Counted from the first letter of the stretch, positions 1 to 8,007 are shown. The stretch: 52,835 nucleotides of DNA from an uncultured Oscillospiraceae bacterium (GCA_900762245.1 CAAFFR010000148.1:1-52835), one strand, 5' to 3'. Program-made: numbers and translations. Notes: generated by a model from the sequence alone, not told the origin.

Positions 1-1
1 C

Positions 2-1012
2 GCCAGCCGCAGCGTGTTCTATGACGAGACCGGCAAGCGGGTACGCACCAAGAAAGAACTTACCGGAGAGGATGGGGAAATCAGACCGGGATGCACGGTC
101 ATCAAGAAAGGCGAAGTCTACGAACAGCATATGTTCACCCCCAAGGATGAACGGTTCAAGGACAAAGGCTTCCTACACAATCTGAAAGAAATCTATACCG
201 ATTTGATCAACCGACATATCTCCGATCCGACCCAGCAGCTCCGGGTGTTCGATCCCAACGGTGTGTATCTTGCAACCAAGAAGATCGGCAAGAACAATCC
301 CAGGGCGGCGGAGATCGAAGCGGACAATGCCGCAAGGCAGGAATGGAACCGCACAGCGGACATGGCATTGCTGTCCGGTATTGCGGAAGAAACCATCATT
401 GAACTGAAAAATGAGGAGATCCACAACAAGGCCGCTGACTCCGTGACTAAGCATGGCTGGCTGCCGGAACTGTTCCGAAAGATTGTCCGCACAGCTAAGG
501 AACTGCTGCAAGGCATCATTCGCAGTACGCAGCTCCCGCCCAAGCCGGTGCTGAATATGGACATAGCGGAGTTCCGTAAAATGCAGCAGCTGATGATCAA
601 GGTACAGAACAAGGCGAAGCACATCCGGCAGATGCAGGATACTGAACTACCCAGGCTGAAAGCACAGCTTGCCGATGTAAAGGGCATATTCAAAGGCAAG
701 GAGCGTAAAGCACTGGAACAGGAAATTCAGAAACTGGAACAGACCATCCGGGAAGAACTGGACGCACTGCCCACCATTCTGGAAGAGGACGGCTATCCCG
801 ATGTGCAGGCATTCACAGCTACCTACCGAAAGGCAGAAAAGATCGTCAGTCAGTATAACCGAGATCTTGCCCAGTGGGAACAAACGGTGCAGGAAAAGAA
901 GCGGTCCGCAGAAAAGCCGCCGGAGAAACAAAGTGTCCGAGAACAGCTTCGCAGGCTTCAAGAGGAAGGGCGGAAAACTCCCAGGAACAGAAACCGAGAT
1001 TACGAACGGTAA
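2..1012 (+). CDS. MobA/MobL-type relaxase, C-terminal part (5' end outside window)
   Basis: The reading frame is open from the first bases of the window, so this is the 3' portion (about 336 codons) of a larger gene. The visible part resembles the C-terminal region of MobA/MobL mobilization proteins of clostridial integrative elements: a small domain with RPGCTVIKKGEVYEQHMF, then a long charged helical and coiled-coil stretch (roughly residues 185-330) rich in Lys, Glu and Gln, ending in a basic tail (TPRNRNRDYER). The catalytic N-terminal relaxase domain with its His triad and Tyr is not in view. Relaxases nick the transfer origin and lead the DNA strand during conjugation. The neighbours (a small element-type protein, defence genes, a TnpV-like gene) fit a mobilizable element. 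Family assignment is by recognition of the C-terminal sequence style, so it is likely rather than certain. Confidence 0.72.
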   Translation, partial: ASRSVFYDETGKRVRTKKELTGEDGEIRPGCTVIKKGEVYEQHMFTPKDERFKDKGFLHNLKEIYTDLINRHISDPTQQLRVFDPNGVYLATKKIGKNNPRAAEIEADNAARQEWNRTADMALLSGIAEETIIELKNEEIHNKAADSVTKHGWLPELFRKIVRTAKELLQGIIRSTQLPPKPVLNMDIAEFRKMQQLMIKVQNKAKHIRQMQDTELPRLKAQLADVKGIFKGKERKALEQEIQKLEQTIREELDALPTILEEDGYPDVQAFTATYRKAEKIVSQYNRDLAQWEQTVQEKKRSAEKPPEKQSVREQLRRLQEEGRKTPRNRNRDYER

Positions 1013-1223
1013 CTTTGACAACAAAAAACACACCGCTCAGCGGAAGAATTTCCGCTGGCGGTGCTTACATAGACAGAAATAGCTCAAGACCCGGAAATAA
1101 CGCAAATTATCCGATGGGAGTGATCCAAACGATGCGGACATCATCTAAGGCAATCCCATCGGAAAATCACCCCATTTTCCCGGTTCAAGAGCCGAGAAAA
1201 ATTTACGAAAAAGGAGGATTTTT
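1013..1223 (+). promoter_or_regulatory. Hairpin-rich leader between relaxase gene and small element gene
   Basis: This 210-base gap has no gene. It contains an imperfect hairpin at 1030-1062 (CACCGCTCAGCGGAA against TTCCGCTGGCGGTG) and a 9-bp inverted repeat CCGATGGGA (1111-1119) / TCCCATCGG (1154-1162) separated by 34 bases. A strong ribosome binding site (AAAGGAGG) precedes the next gene. Neither hairpin is followed by a T-run, so a terminator is not supported; a structured leader is possible. Confidence 0.35.
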
Positions 1224-1514
1224 ATGAGAACAGGACTTACCAAGAAACAGAAAGTCACTGAGGTTTATTACAATGCCAAAGACCCCACCGCAGAGGTCTA
1301 CACCCACGATACCAAGCTGAAGAAGCGGCTGCTTGCCTATGCCGCCAAATTCCCGGAACTGTGCCAACAGACCGATGACGACGAGCAAGGCGGCCTGCGT
1401 TTCGAGATCGATAAAAGCAGAATCAGCATCCGACTGACAGCGCCCTACTCCAAAGAGCGTCGGAAGGCAGCGAGTATAAAAGCAAAGGAACACGGCATAA
1501 ACAATCTACGTTAA
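1224..1514 (+). CDS. Small conserved element-associated protein, unknown function
   Basis: A 96-residue soluble, charged protein (starts MRTGLTKKQK, ends KEHGINNLR) with no signal peptide or membrane segment. I recognise the sequence style (KQKVTEVYYNAKDPTAEVYTH, DDDEQGGLRFEIDK, RISIRLTAPYSKERR) as a small protein common in clostridial conjugative or mobilizable elements, but I know no established function for it. The start is supported by AAAGGAGG about 7 bases upstream. It follows the relaxase gene on the same strand and precedes the restriction operon, which has its own promoter. It marks the region as part of a mobile element. Confidence 0.75.
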   Translation: MRTGLTKKQKVTEVYYNAKDPTAEVYTHDTKLKKRLLAYAAKFPELCQQTDDDEQGGLRFEIDKSRISIRLTAPYSKERRKAASIKAKEHGINNLR

Positions 1515-1575
1515 CCTCCAACCATAATTTGTTCATATTTTATACAACTATTCGCCTTGAACGGCATCCATAATG

Positions 1576-1604
1576 TTGACGATTCCGAACCATTATGGTA
1601 AGAT
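1576..1604 (+). promoter_or_regulatory. Promoter of the restriction/defence operon
   Basis: TTGACG (1576-1581) and TAAGAT (1599-1604) are separated by exactly 17 bp and sit 34 bp upstream of the winged-helix gene start. The -10 box lies inside the palindrome described at 1584-1626, so repressor binding would block the promoter. Confidence 0.7.
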
Positions 1605-1626
1605 ATTCTTACCATAATGGTTCGGA
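1584..1626 (+). promoter_or_regulatory. Long palindromic operator overlapping -10 box and ribosome binding site
   Basis: Twenty perfectly complementary base pairs (1584-1603 against 1607-1626) flank a 3-base centre TAT. The palindrome covers the -10 box of the operon promoter and reaches the GGAGG used by the first gene. Embedded copies of CCATAATG or its complement occur at 1568, 1590 and 1612, each exactly 22 bp apart (about two helical turns), suggesting co-operative binding by the adjacent winged-helix protein. In RNA the downstream arm could also hide the ribosome binding site. Operator function is inferred. Confidence 0.65.
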
Positions 1627-1637
1627 GGTGTGCCCCT

Positions 1638-1907
1638 ATGTCTGATTTCTTTATGAATGATAGATACAGAGTGCTTGATTGTATGGCTCAACGGCAGATT
1701 GTTGTCAACAATGAAACTGTAATCAAGCTATCGCAGCAGGAAATTGCGGATATGTTAGGTTTTACAAAATCGAAAGTCAATTCTATTATCCGTGAGCTTA
1801 TCCAAAAAGGCTATGTGACACAGGTGAACACCCGTGGTAAATACGCATTAACAGAAAATGCGACCCGTGAGCTACGAAATATGCAGAGTAAGGAGGCGGC
1901 TGTATGA
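1638..1907 (+). CDS. Winged-helix DNA-binding regulator of the restriction operon
   Basis: An 89-residue protein beginning MSDFFMNDRYRVLDCMAQ. An upstream in-frame ATG at 1617 exists, but GGAGGTG at 1624-1630 places the start at 1638. The middle (LSQQEIADMLGFTKSKVNSIIRELIQKGYV) is a clear helix-turn-helix with the recognition helix around SKVNSIIREL, followed by a wing (TQVNTRGKYALTENA); the fold resembles MarR/Crp-type winged helices. Its stop overlaps the next gene's start (ATGA at 1904), so the two are translationally coupled. With the palindrome over its own promoter this is best read as an autorepressor and timing regulator of the restriction-methylation enzyme, comparable in role but not in fold to controller proteins of some type II systems. 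That role is inference. Confidence 0.8.
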   Translation: MSDFFMNDRYRVLDCMAQRQIVVNNETVIKLSQQEIADMLGFTKSKVNSIIRELIQKGYVTQVNTRGKYALTENATRELRNMQSKEAAV

Positions 1908-4828
1908 ATCCCAATACGATGCCACTAGAGGCTGAGACTCGTGTTCTCATTGACCGTAGTCTTGAAAATCTTGGTTGGAAATTAAGCGGTAAAGATCAGA
2001 ATGTCTATTATGAGCAGCCTCGTTCTGAAGCAGAGAAAAAGAAGCTCGGCGGAAAGCGCCCTGACTATGTTTTGTACTCGAAAGATAGCGACAAGCCTTT
2101 GATCGTTATTGAAGCCAAAAAGAAAGGTGTCCGGCTTGATGCAGCACTGGAGCAAGGTATCCAGTATGCAAAAGCGATTGAAGCACCTCTCGTATTCGCT
2201 ACTGACGGTGTTTTTTGCAAAGCATTTCATACTGTCGCAAATAGACCTCCCATTCTTAACGGAGAGGAAATAGACGAGTTTATCCGTGAAGCACTCGCTT
2301 TGCGTTATTTGACGTCCTACGAAGTGAATACCGTAAGCCCTAAGGTTCAGTATGACCGTAAAGAGCTTATTCGCATTTTTGATGAAGCAAACAATATGCT
2401 TCGTGGAGAAGGGCTGCGTGCCGGTATTGAGCGTTTTGGAGAATTTGCAAATATTCTGTTCTTGAAGCTTATTAGCGAAAGTGAACAGATCAAACGGGAA
2501 AGTGGTATTCCGACCAAATTTGATATTGCTTGCAGTTGGGATAGCATTAAGCAGATCCCTATTTCCACTCGCATTGAATATATAAACAAAACCGTATATG
2601 ACAAACTGAATGCGCTCTATGATACGGACATTTTTACTCCTTTGCAGATCAGGGATGCAAGTATCTTAAAAGATATCATGGATAAGCTTGATCCTCTTAT
2701 GCTTACCGATGTGGACAGCGATGTTAAAGGCGATGCCTTTGAATATTTCTTGAAAGCATCCACCTCCACAAAGAATGATTTGGGCGAATACTTCACGCCT
2801 CGTCACATTGTCAAAACAATGGTTCGTTTGGTAAATCCTCAGATTGGTGAAAAGATTTATGACCCGTTCTGCGGCACCGGTGGTTTCCTTATTGAGAGCT
2901 TCCGATATATCCATAATAATATGGCACGAACCGAGGCTAATATGAAAACCTTGCGGGAGTCTACGGTGTACGGAAATGAGATCACCAATACTGCTCGCAT
3001 CACAAAAATGAATATGATCCTGGCTGGTGACGGACACAGCAATATCCAAATGCTCGATAGTTTGGCCAACCCCATTGATGGAACTGAAACCTATACAGAG
3101 AATGGTGTTTTACACCACAGAGGATTTGATATTGTCCTCGCAAATATGCCGTATTCACAAAAAACGAAACACGGAAATCTTTATGATCTTCCAAGCACAA
3201 ATGGCGATAGCATCTGTGTGCAGCATTGTATGAAGGCAATCAATAGTGCTGCCGAAAATGGACGTATGGCACTCGTTGTTCCGGAAGGGTTCTTGTTCCG
3301 CAAGGATCTTGCGAAAACTCGTGAGTATTTACTGGATCACTGCCAGCTCCAAAGCATTATTTCTCTGCCGCAAGGTGTTTTTCTTCCCTATACCGGCGTA
3401 AAAACCGATATTATTTACGCGACCAAGATAAATAAGAAGATTAAGACATCTGAAAAGAAGAAGGATTTTTGGTATTTTGATGTCAAAAGCGACGGATACA
3501 CGCTTGATAATCATCGCCGCAAACTTGACACCCCCAGCGATTTAACAAGATATGAAGAATATCGAAAGTTAGATAAGGATCAGACTACAGATATGCTGAA
3601 GGTGGGATTTGAGATTATCCCGCTTGATAAAGTTCGGAGAAATTCCTATATCCTTGTCGGTAGTCGATATCGTTCTAATGAAACAATTGCATCTAAAAAC
3701 AATTGGCCGTTAGTCAAGGTTGGAGACTTATTCGAGCTTGTTTCGGACACAATAAACCCTGCTGAAGAAACTGGCCGGACTGTATACATCGGTTTAGAGA
3801 ACATAGAGTCATCAACTGGAAGGCTCTTAGGCGAACTTGAATGTGAAATTGATTCTATAAGAAGTGCTAAACGAGTATTTAAGAAGTCTGATATTCTATA
3901 TGGTAGGTTGAGGCCTGCATTAAATAAGGTCGCTTATCCGAATGCGGATGGCATTTGTTCAACAGACATTATTGTTCTCAGAGCCAAAGATAAAGAAAGC
4001 ATACTGCCAGGATTGTATAGCCGCATTTTTAGAAGCGCTCGTTTTAACGAGATGGTTCTAAATGGAGTTAGTGGTGGCCAGCTTCCTCGTGTAGATGCGA
4101 AATATTTGTTAGATCTCCCGATACACCAAATTCCTTTAGCTATTCAACAGAAGATGGTTGAAGAGATTGAGGGATACCAGCACATAATCACAGGTGCCAG
4201 GACTGTTGTGTCAAACTATACTCCTCAGATTCTCTGTCAGGCTGATACTTACAAAACATTAGCAGAAATAGCAATGTTCAAGCCTTCTAAAGATGAGGCC
4301 AAGGAGTTGCCAGGGGATACCGAGGTCTCGTTCGTCCCTATGGCTGATATCAATACTTTCGATGCCACTTTTACACCAAAAGAGAATCGGAAGCTTTCCG
4401 ATGTGCTTTCTGGATTTACCTATTTTAGAGATAATGATATTCTCCTTGCGAAGATTACACCTTGCTTTGAAAATGGAAAAGCTGCCATTGCTCGAAATCT
4501 GACAAATGGTATCGGCTTCGGGTCTACTGAGTATATCGTAATTCGGGCCAATACCTCGCTCGTATACCCGGAATGGATTTTCTACCATATCAATACTCCC
4601 GAATTTATTGATGGAGGAAAATCGTTTATGACTGGTACTGCTGGTCAACAGCGTGTTGACATTAACTATGTCAAACAATATCGTATTCCTGTTCCGCCTC
4701 TTGAGGAGCAAAAGAAGATTCTTGACCAAATTAGTTATGAACAATCTCTAATTGAGCCTTCTAAGCAACTCATCGAGGTCTTTACTGAGAAAATTGAAAC
4801 CCGTATAAAGGAAGTGTGGGGTGAGTAA
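1904..4828 (+). CDS. Single-chain restriction-methylation-specificity enzyme (type IIG / AloI-like)
   Basis: A 974-residue fusion of three modules. Residues 1-135 form an HsdR_N-like PD-(D/E)XK nuclease: D54 in RPDYVLYS and E70-A-K72 in IVIEAKKKG. Residues 150-590 form an HsdM-type N6-adenine methyltransferase with SAM motif DPFCGTGGF (320-328) and catalytic motif NMPY (414-417) rather than the usual NPP(F/Y). Residues 601-974 carry two tandem HsdS-like target recognition domains, each ending in a dimerization-type helix (IQQKMVEEIEGY; EEQKKILDQI). There is no helicase/translocase domain, so this is not a classical type I HsdR. The architecture matches single-polypeptide type IIG/IIB enzymes such as AloI, which use two target domains to read a split site. 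The gene overlaps the regulator by 4 bp and is followed after 2 bases by the HEPN-like gene. Confidence 0.88.
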   Translation: MNPNTMPLEAETRVLIDRSLENLGWKLSGKDQNVYYEQPRSEAEKKKLGGKRPDYVLYSKDSDKPLIVIEAKKKGVRLDAALEQGIQYAKAIEAPLVFATDGVFCKAFHTVANRPPILNGEEIDEFIREALALRYLTSYEVNTVSPKVQYDRKELIRIFDEANNMLRGEGLRAGIERFGEFANILFLKLISESEQIKRESGIPTKFDIACSWDSIKQIPISTRIEYINKTVYDKLNALYDTDIFTPLQIRDASILKDIMDKLDPLMLTDVDSDVKGDAFEYFLKASTSTKNDLGEYFTPRHIVKTMVRLVNPQIGEKIYDPFCGTGGFLIESFRYIHNNMARTEANMKTLRESTVYGNEITNTARITKMNMILAGDGHSNIQMLDSLANPIDGTETYTENGVLHHRGFDIVLANMPYSQKTKHGNLYDLPSTNGDSICVQHCMKAINSAAENGRMALVVPEGFLFRKDLAKTREYLLDHCQLQSIISLPQGVFLPYTGVKTDIIYATKINKKIKTSEKKKDFWYFDVKSDGYTLDNHRRKLDTPSDLTRYEEYRKLDKDQTTDMLKVGFEIIPLDKVRRNSYILVGSRYRSNETIASKNNWPLVKVGDLFELVSDTINPAEETGRTVYIGLENIESSTGRLLGELECEIDSIRSAKRVFKKSDILYGRLRPALNKVAYPNADGICSTDIIVLRAKDKESILPGLYSRIFRSARFNEMVLNGVSGGQLPRVDAKYLLDLPIHQIPLAIQQKMVEEIEGYQHIITGARTVVSNYTPQILCQADTYKTLAEIAMFKPSKDEAKELPGDTEVSFVPMADINTFDATFTPKENRKLSDVLSGFTYFRDNDILLAKITPCFENGKAAIARNLTNGIGFGSTEYIVIRANTSLVYPEWIFYHINTPEFIDGGKSFMTGTAGQQRVDINYVKQYRIPVPPLEEQKKILDQISYEQSLIEPSKQLIEVFTEKIETRIKEVWGE

Positions 4829-4830
4829 TA

Positions 4831-5613
4831 GTGTCAGATGTAGTTGATTATACCGAGGTGCCATACCTACAAGAAATATTAAACTATCTTCCTATTGATC
4901 CCGCTGATGAAGAGGACGTAATCAATTACATCCAGAACATCACCAATCTCATTGCAGTAAACTACAAATATGGGCAATACCAGTTTGCCTATTTTGGCCT
5001 CCATCTTCTTTATATGACCTATATCTATTGTACGGCGTGGAAAATAGGGCAAATTGAGCCGGATCGCTACAAAGATGCCATCGTATTTGCACGCCCGTAC
5101 AATGGACGGGAAAGAGACTTAAAAATCGAAGATGCCGACTCGATATTTGCGTATAGCTTGATTCCGGAAAAGGATATTGCAAGACTGTTCAAAATCATCG
5201 AATTGGATCGTTCCCAAATTTCTGCAGTCGGTGATCTGGTTGATACCAGAAATGAAATGGCACACGCATCGGGAAAGTTTGAAATATTGACGGAAGATGG
5301 CTTCGATGCTAAAGCCAGCAGTGTCTTAACTTCCATGTCGTGTATTCACAGATGCATGGATAAGCCAATCCGCAAGTGGTATTCTGAGGTGTTGCTAAGT
5401 TTTTGTCAAGGCGAATATGATGGATACGACAATCCCAAAGATGTCATTTCTGAGCAGATGATTCAATCCTTTAAGCTATCCGTGAATGAATTGCTCGTTT
5501 GCAATGAGATGAGCGTCAGCGGTTTGATTACCGCACACAGAGGATATCAGACAAAATTAAAAGATTTTAAGAAGGCCGTATCCGACCATTGTCAGGAAAT
5601 GGGCTACATATAA
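4831..5613 (+). CDS. HEPN-like protein with RNxxxH motif in restriction operon
   Basis: A 260-residue, mostly helical soluble protein starting at GTG two bases after the upstream stop; a GGGGTGAG purine run overlaps the end of the preceding gene. I do not recognise a named family. Residues 140-145 read RNEMAH, matching the HEPN RNase signature Rx4-6H with a polar Asn directly after Arg, placed in a predicted helix after another helix (ISAVGDLVDT). The N-terminal half has an aromatic-rich helix (QFAYFGLHLLYMTYIYCTAW). HEPN proteins in defence loci act as RNases or as scaffolds of toxin-antitoxin and abortive-infection systems. Its tight coupling between a restriction enzyme and a DUF1016 nuclease suggests an accessory or fail-safe role; this is inference. 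Confidence 0.6.
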   Translation: MSDVVDYTEVPYLQEILNYLPIDPADEEDVINYIQNITNLIAVNYKYGQYQFAYFGLHLLYMTYIYCTAWKIGQIEPDRYKDAIVFARPYNGRERDLKIEDADSIFAYSLIPEKDIARLFKIIELDRSQISAVGDLVDTRNEMAHASGKFEILTEDGFDAKASSVLTSMSCIHRCMDKPIRKWYSEVLLSFCQGEYDGYDNPKDVISEQMIQSFKLSVNELLVCNEMSVSGLITAHRGYQTKLKDFKKAVSDHCQEMGYI

Positions 5614-5631
5614 TTACGAGGGGGTGCCAAT

Positions 5632-6684
5632 ATGGAAAACTCTAACTTAACAGAAAAATCGACAATAGTCCCAGTTGTCAAAGAAATTAGATCGATTTTG
5701 GACACCGCCCGTAGCAATGTGGCTCGTCAGGTGAACAGCGAACTGCTGAACACCTACTGGAACATCGGCCGCATTATCTGCGAGTACGAGCAGAGTATGC
5801 CAGAGCGAGCAGATTACGGCAAGCAGACCTTGAAAGAGCTTTCCAAAGAACTAACCAAGGAGTTTGGTAAGGGTTTTTCGAGAGCAAATCTCTACAATAT
5901 GCGACTGTTTTATCAGTCCTATGAAAAAATCCAGACAGTGTCTGGAAAATTGAGTTGGTCGCATTATTGCGAGTTGTTGTCAATCTCAGATACAGACAAG
6001 CGCAGCTTTTACGAGAAAGAAGCGGTTAATTCTGGCTGGTCTGTCCGGGAACTGAAAAGGCAGATCGAAAGTTCTCTCTTTGAGCGCCTGCTGCTCTCTC
6101 GTGGAGATGCCAATAAGGAACAGGTGCTTGAGTTGGCGCTTCATGGCAACGAGATTGCTCAGCCTGCGGATATTATCCGTGATCCCTATGTCTTTGAGTT
6201 TTTGGGATTGCCGGAGGACAAGCCGGTGATGGAAAGTGACTTGGAGCGTGCGTTGGTACAGCAGATTGAAAAGTTCCTGTTAGAGCTTGGTCGTGGATTC
6301 ATGTTCGTCGGCACACAGCAACGGGTAACGCTGAACAACACCCACTACTATGTAGATATGGTATTCTATAACAAGATTCTCCGGGCATATGTGCTGATCG
6401 AACTGAAGACCACCAAACTGACACCGGAAGCCGCCGGGCAGATCAATATGTACCTGAATTATTATGCCGCAGAGGTCAACGACCCGGATGATAATCCTCC
6501 CATTGGCATTATCCTATGTACTGATAAGGATAGCATTACGGCAGAATATGCTTTAGGTGGTCTTTCCAACAACATTTTCGCTTCTCGATATATTCTTTAC
6601 ATGCCCAATAAAGATCAGCTAATTGCTCAGGTTGAAGCAGTTTTGGACAAGTGGCATAACCAGGAAAAGCCAGACGAAATATAG
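5632..6684 (+). CDS. DUF1016/YhcG-family PD-(D/E)XK nuclease
   Basis: A 350-residue protein with the two-domain layout of the DUF1016/YhcG family: an N-terminal helical DNA-binding domain (about 15-165, including YWNIGRII and FSRANLYNMRLFYQ) and a C-terminal nuclease domain (about 185-340) with D242 in HYYVDMVFYN, E257-L-K259 in VLIELKTTKL and Q270 in AAGQINMYLNYY. These residues fit the PD-(D/E)XK core used by restriction- and repair-type nucleases. A ribosome binding site (GAGGGGGTG) lies 18 bases after the HEPN-like gene, so it is the last gene of the operon, ahead of the terminator at 6723-6761. Members of this family are often found beside type I restriction loci; the substrate is unknown. 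Confidence 0.88.
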   Translation: MENSNLTEKSTIVPVVKEIRSILDTARSNVARQVNSELLNTYWNIGRIICEYEQSMPERADYGKQTLKELSKELTKEFGKGFSRANLYNMRLFYQSYEKIQTVSGKLSWSHYCELLSISDTDKRSFYEKEAVNSGWSVRELKRQIESSLFERLLLSRGDANKEQVLELALHGNEIAQPADIIRDPYVFEFLGLPEDKPVMESDLERALVQQIEKFLLELGRGFMFVGTQQRVTLNNTHYYVDMVFYNKILRAYVLIELKTTKLTPEAAGQINMYLNYYAAEVNDPDDNPPIGIILCTDKDSITAEYALGGLSNNIFASRYILYMPNKDQLIAQVEAVLDKWHNQEKPDEI

Positions 6685-6722
6685 GACGTTTTAGCCTGTA
6701 AGTTTTTCCAAAGTACTCAAAC

Positions 6723-6761
6723 AAAACATCCGGAAGGTCTTAACGGCCCTCCGGATGTTTT
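6723..6761 (+). terminator. Terminator of the restriction operon
   Basis: Arms AAAACATCCGGA (6723-6734) and TCCGGATGTTTT (6750-6761) form a 12-bp stem ending in TTTT. It lies between the operon end and the convergent methyltransferase gene, so it may serve both strands. Confidence 0.75.
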
Positions 6762-6798
6762 AGATTTCTTGAGTAAAAAGGATAGATGGTGAAAAAGG

Positions 6799-7599
6799 CT
6801 ATTGAGAATCAATAGGAATATATATCGCAGCTCCCCAGCATAGCTGACCCGCTGCATTCATCGTGTTCCTTAGAAGAGTTCCACCGTCAGGAGCGATTCT
6901 GATAGGTCTGGAAAACGATTTAATAATTGCCATGTCAACATCATTGCTTATCTGGGCGAGAGTCCGATTAACTTCTCCTTCTATTTCCCTTTCCACAATT
7001 AGTAGTGGAATACCTGTTGCTTTGGAAAGCGCACATGCCGCATATATTACGGCCCACTTATGTAAAAGGTCAATGCAACCATTATCTATGTTGTTGCATA
7101 TTTCCTCGCAAGTGAACCCACCACTTGTTAACAGATCTTTCTCCCGTGGTGTTAATTCCCTTGATATATTGCCGCCTGGATTACACAGGACGATCAGATC
7201 AATTGACTTAAAACTCTCCTGTTGTTTAGTCAATGCATAGATCATTCCCCATTCTTCAACAAGGTCTTTCTTCCACAGAAGTGCATCTGCTTGGCTAAAA
7301 TCAGGGCCATCTATAGTTTTGATTTCAGATGTATAGTCGTGCTTTTTAATTAAATTATCGGTATGCGTAATGGCTTCGTCATTTATATCAACACTAATAA
7401 CACTGTAATCACGCAGAAGAAAAGCAAGCGTTGAATATCCAGCACCGCAACCTAATTCCAGAATTCGTTTACACGATCCTTCAGGTAAACATAGTTGGAT
7501 AATGTCACACAGCCATCCGTAGTCACCGTCATCAAAGTGCTGTTTTGCGTTAAGCGTCCAATTGGCAATATATGTTTTTCCTAACAAATCATCATTCAT
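6799..7599 (-). CDS. Class I SAM-dependent methyltransferase
   Basis: A 266-residue protein when started at the ATG at 7599, which has GGGGA at proper spacing; an in-frame ATG at 7617 lacks a ribosome binding site. Motif I is ILELGCGAGYST (residues 46-57) followed by VISVDINDEA, the usual SAM-binding core of class I methyltransferases. A later segment DLIVLCNPGGN sits where the catalytic or substrate region is expected. The substrate is not evident; the C-terminal part does not look like a DNA methylase target domain. An extended -10 promoter (TGC followed by TATAAT, plus-strand 7631-7636) lies just upstream. It is on the opposite strand to the restriction operon and probably belongs to the same mobile island as cargo. 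Confidence 0.72.
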   Translation of the reverse strand: MNDDLLGKTYIANWTLNAKQHFDDGDYGWLCDIIQLCLPEGSCKRILELGCGAGYSTLAFLLRDYSVISVDINDEAITHTDNLIKKHDYTSEIKTIDGPDFSQADALLWKKDLVEEWGMIYALTKQQESFKSIDLIVLCNPGGNISRELTPREKDLLTSGGFTCEEICNNIDNGCIDLLHKWAVIYAACALSKATGIPLLIVEREIEGEVNRTLAQISNDVDMAIIKSFSRPIRIAPDGGTLLRNTMNAAGQLCWGAAIYIPIDSQ

Positions 7600-7743
7600 G
7601 GCAAAATCCCCATTCATTGGTGTTTAATTAATTATAGCACACTTTTGTGTTTTTTTCTACTGTTCCTTCAGAATCAAGGCCGCCCCGAAATCGGAGCGGC
7701 CCGGTTGGATTATTTGATACATATTTCTGCCTGCAGATAGTCG

Positions 7744-8007
7744 TCAGTCACGCATAACCTCTAACATTATCCTTGCACCCAGCCGGAAACTGTTTTGGAA
7801 TAACATATTCTCCGCCATGACCTGATGCTCCCTTACACAATCTGCGTATTTTACAAACAGTTCTTTCTGTGTATCTGTCATAGTAGCGAGCAGCTTATCC
7901 TCATTCCGGCTTATTAGCTGAAGCAGCTCTTTGTATTCCTTGCTGGGAGAAATATCATACTCAGCAGGCTCAATATTGCCGTACCACAGTTCTTCCAGAA
8001 TATTCAT
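7744..8007 (-). CDS. DUF6809-like small element protein
   Basis: An 87-residue helical protein starting MNILEELWYGNIEPAEYD, typical of the small DUF6809-type proteins that accompany clostridial transposons and conjugative elements. Its start overlaps the stop of the TnpV-like gene by 4 bp (ATGA at 8004-8007), so the two are translationally coupled. No catalytic motif is visible and the function is unknown. A GC-rich hairpin at 7678-7702 lies downstream but lacks a convincing T-run. Confidence 0.6.
   Translation of the reverse strand: MNILEELWYGNIEPAEYDISPSKEYKELLQLISRNEDKLLATMTDTQKELFVKYADCVREHQVMAENMLFQNSFRLGARIMLEVMRD

Noticed and set aside
1904..4828. Classical type I HsdM subunit with missing HsdR
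   Set aside because: The chain already contains an HsdR_N-like nuclease and two HsdS-like domains, and there is no helicase gene nearby, so a single-chain type IIG enzyme fits better.
7678..7702. Terminator downstream of the DUF6809-like gene
   Set aside because: A GC-rich hairpin exists, but it has an internal mismatch and no T-run on the minus strand, so I do not list it as a terminator.
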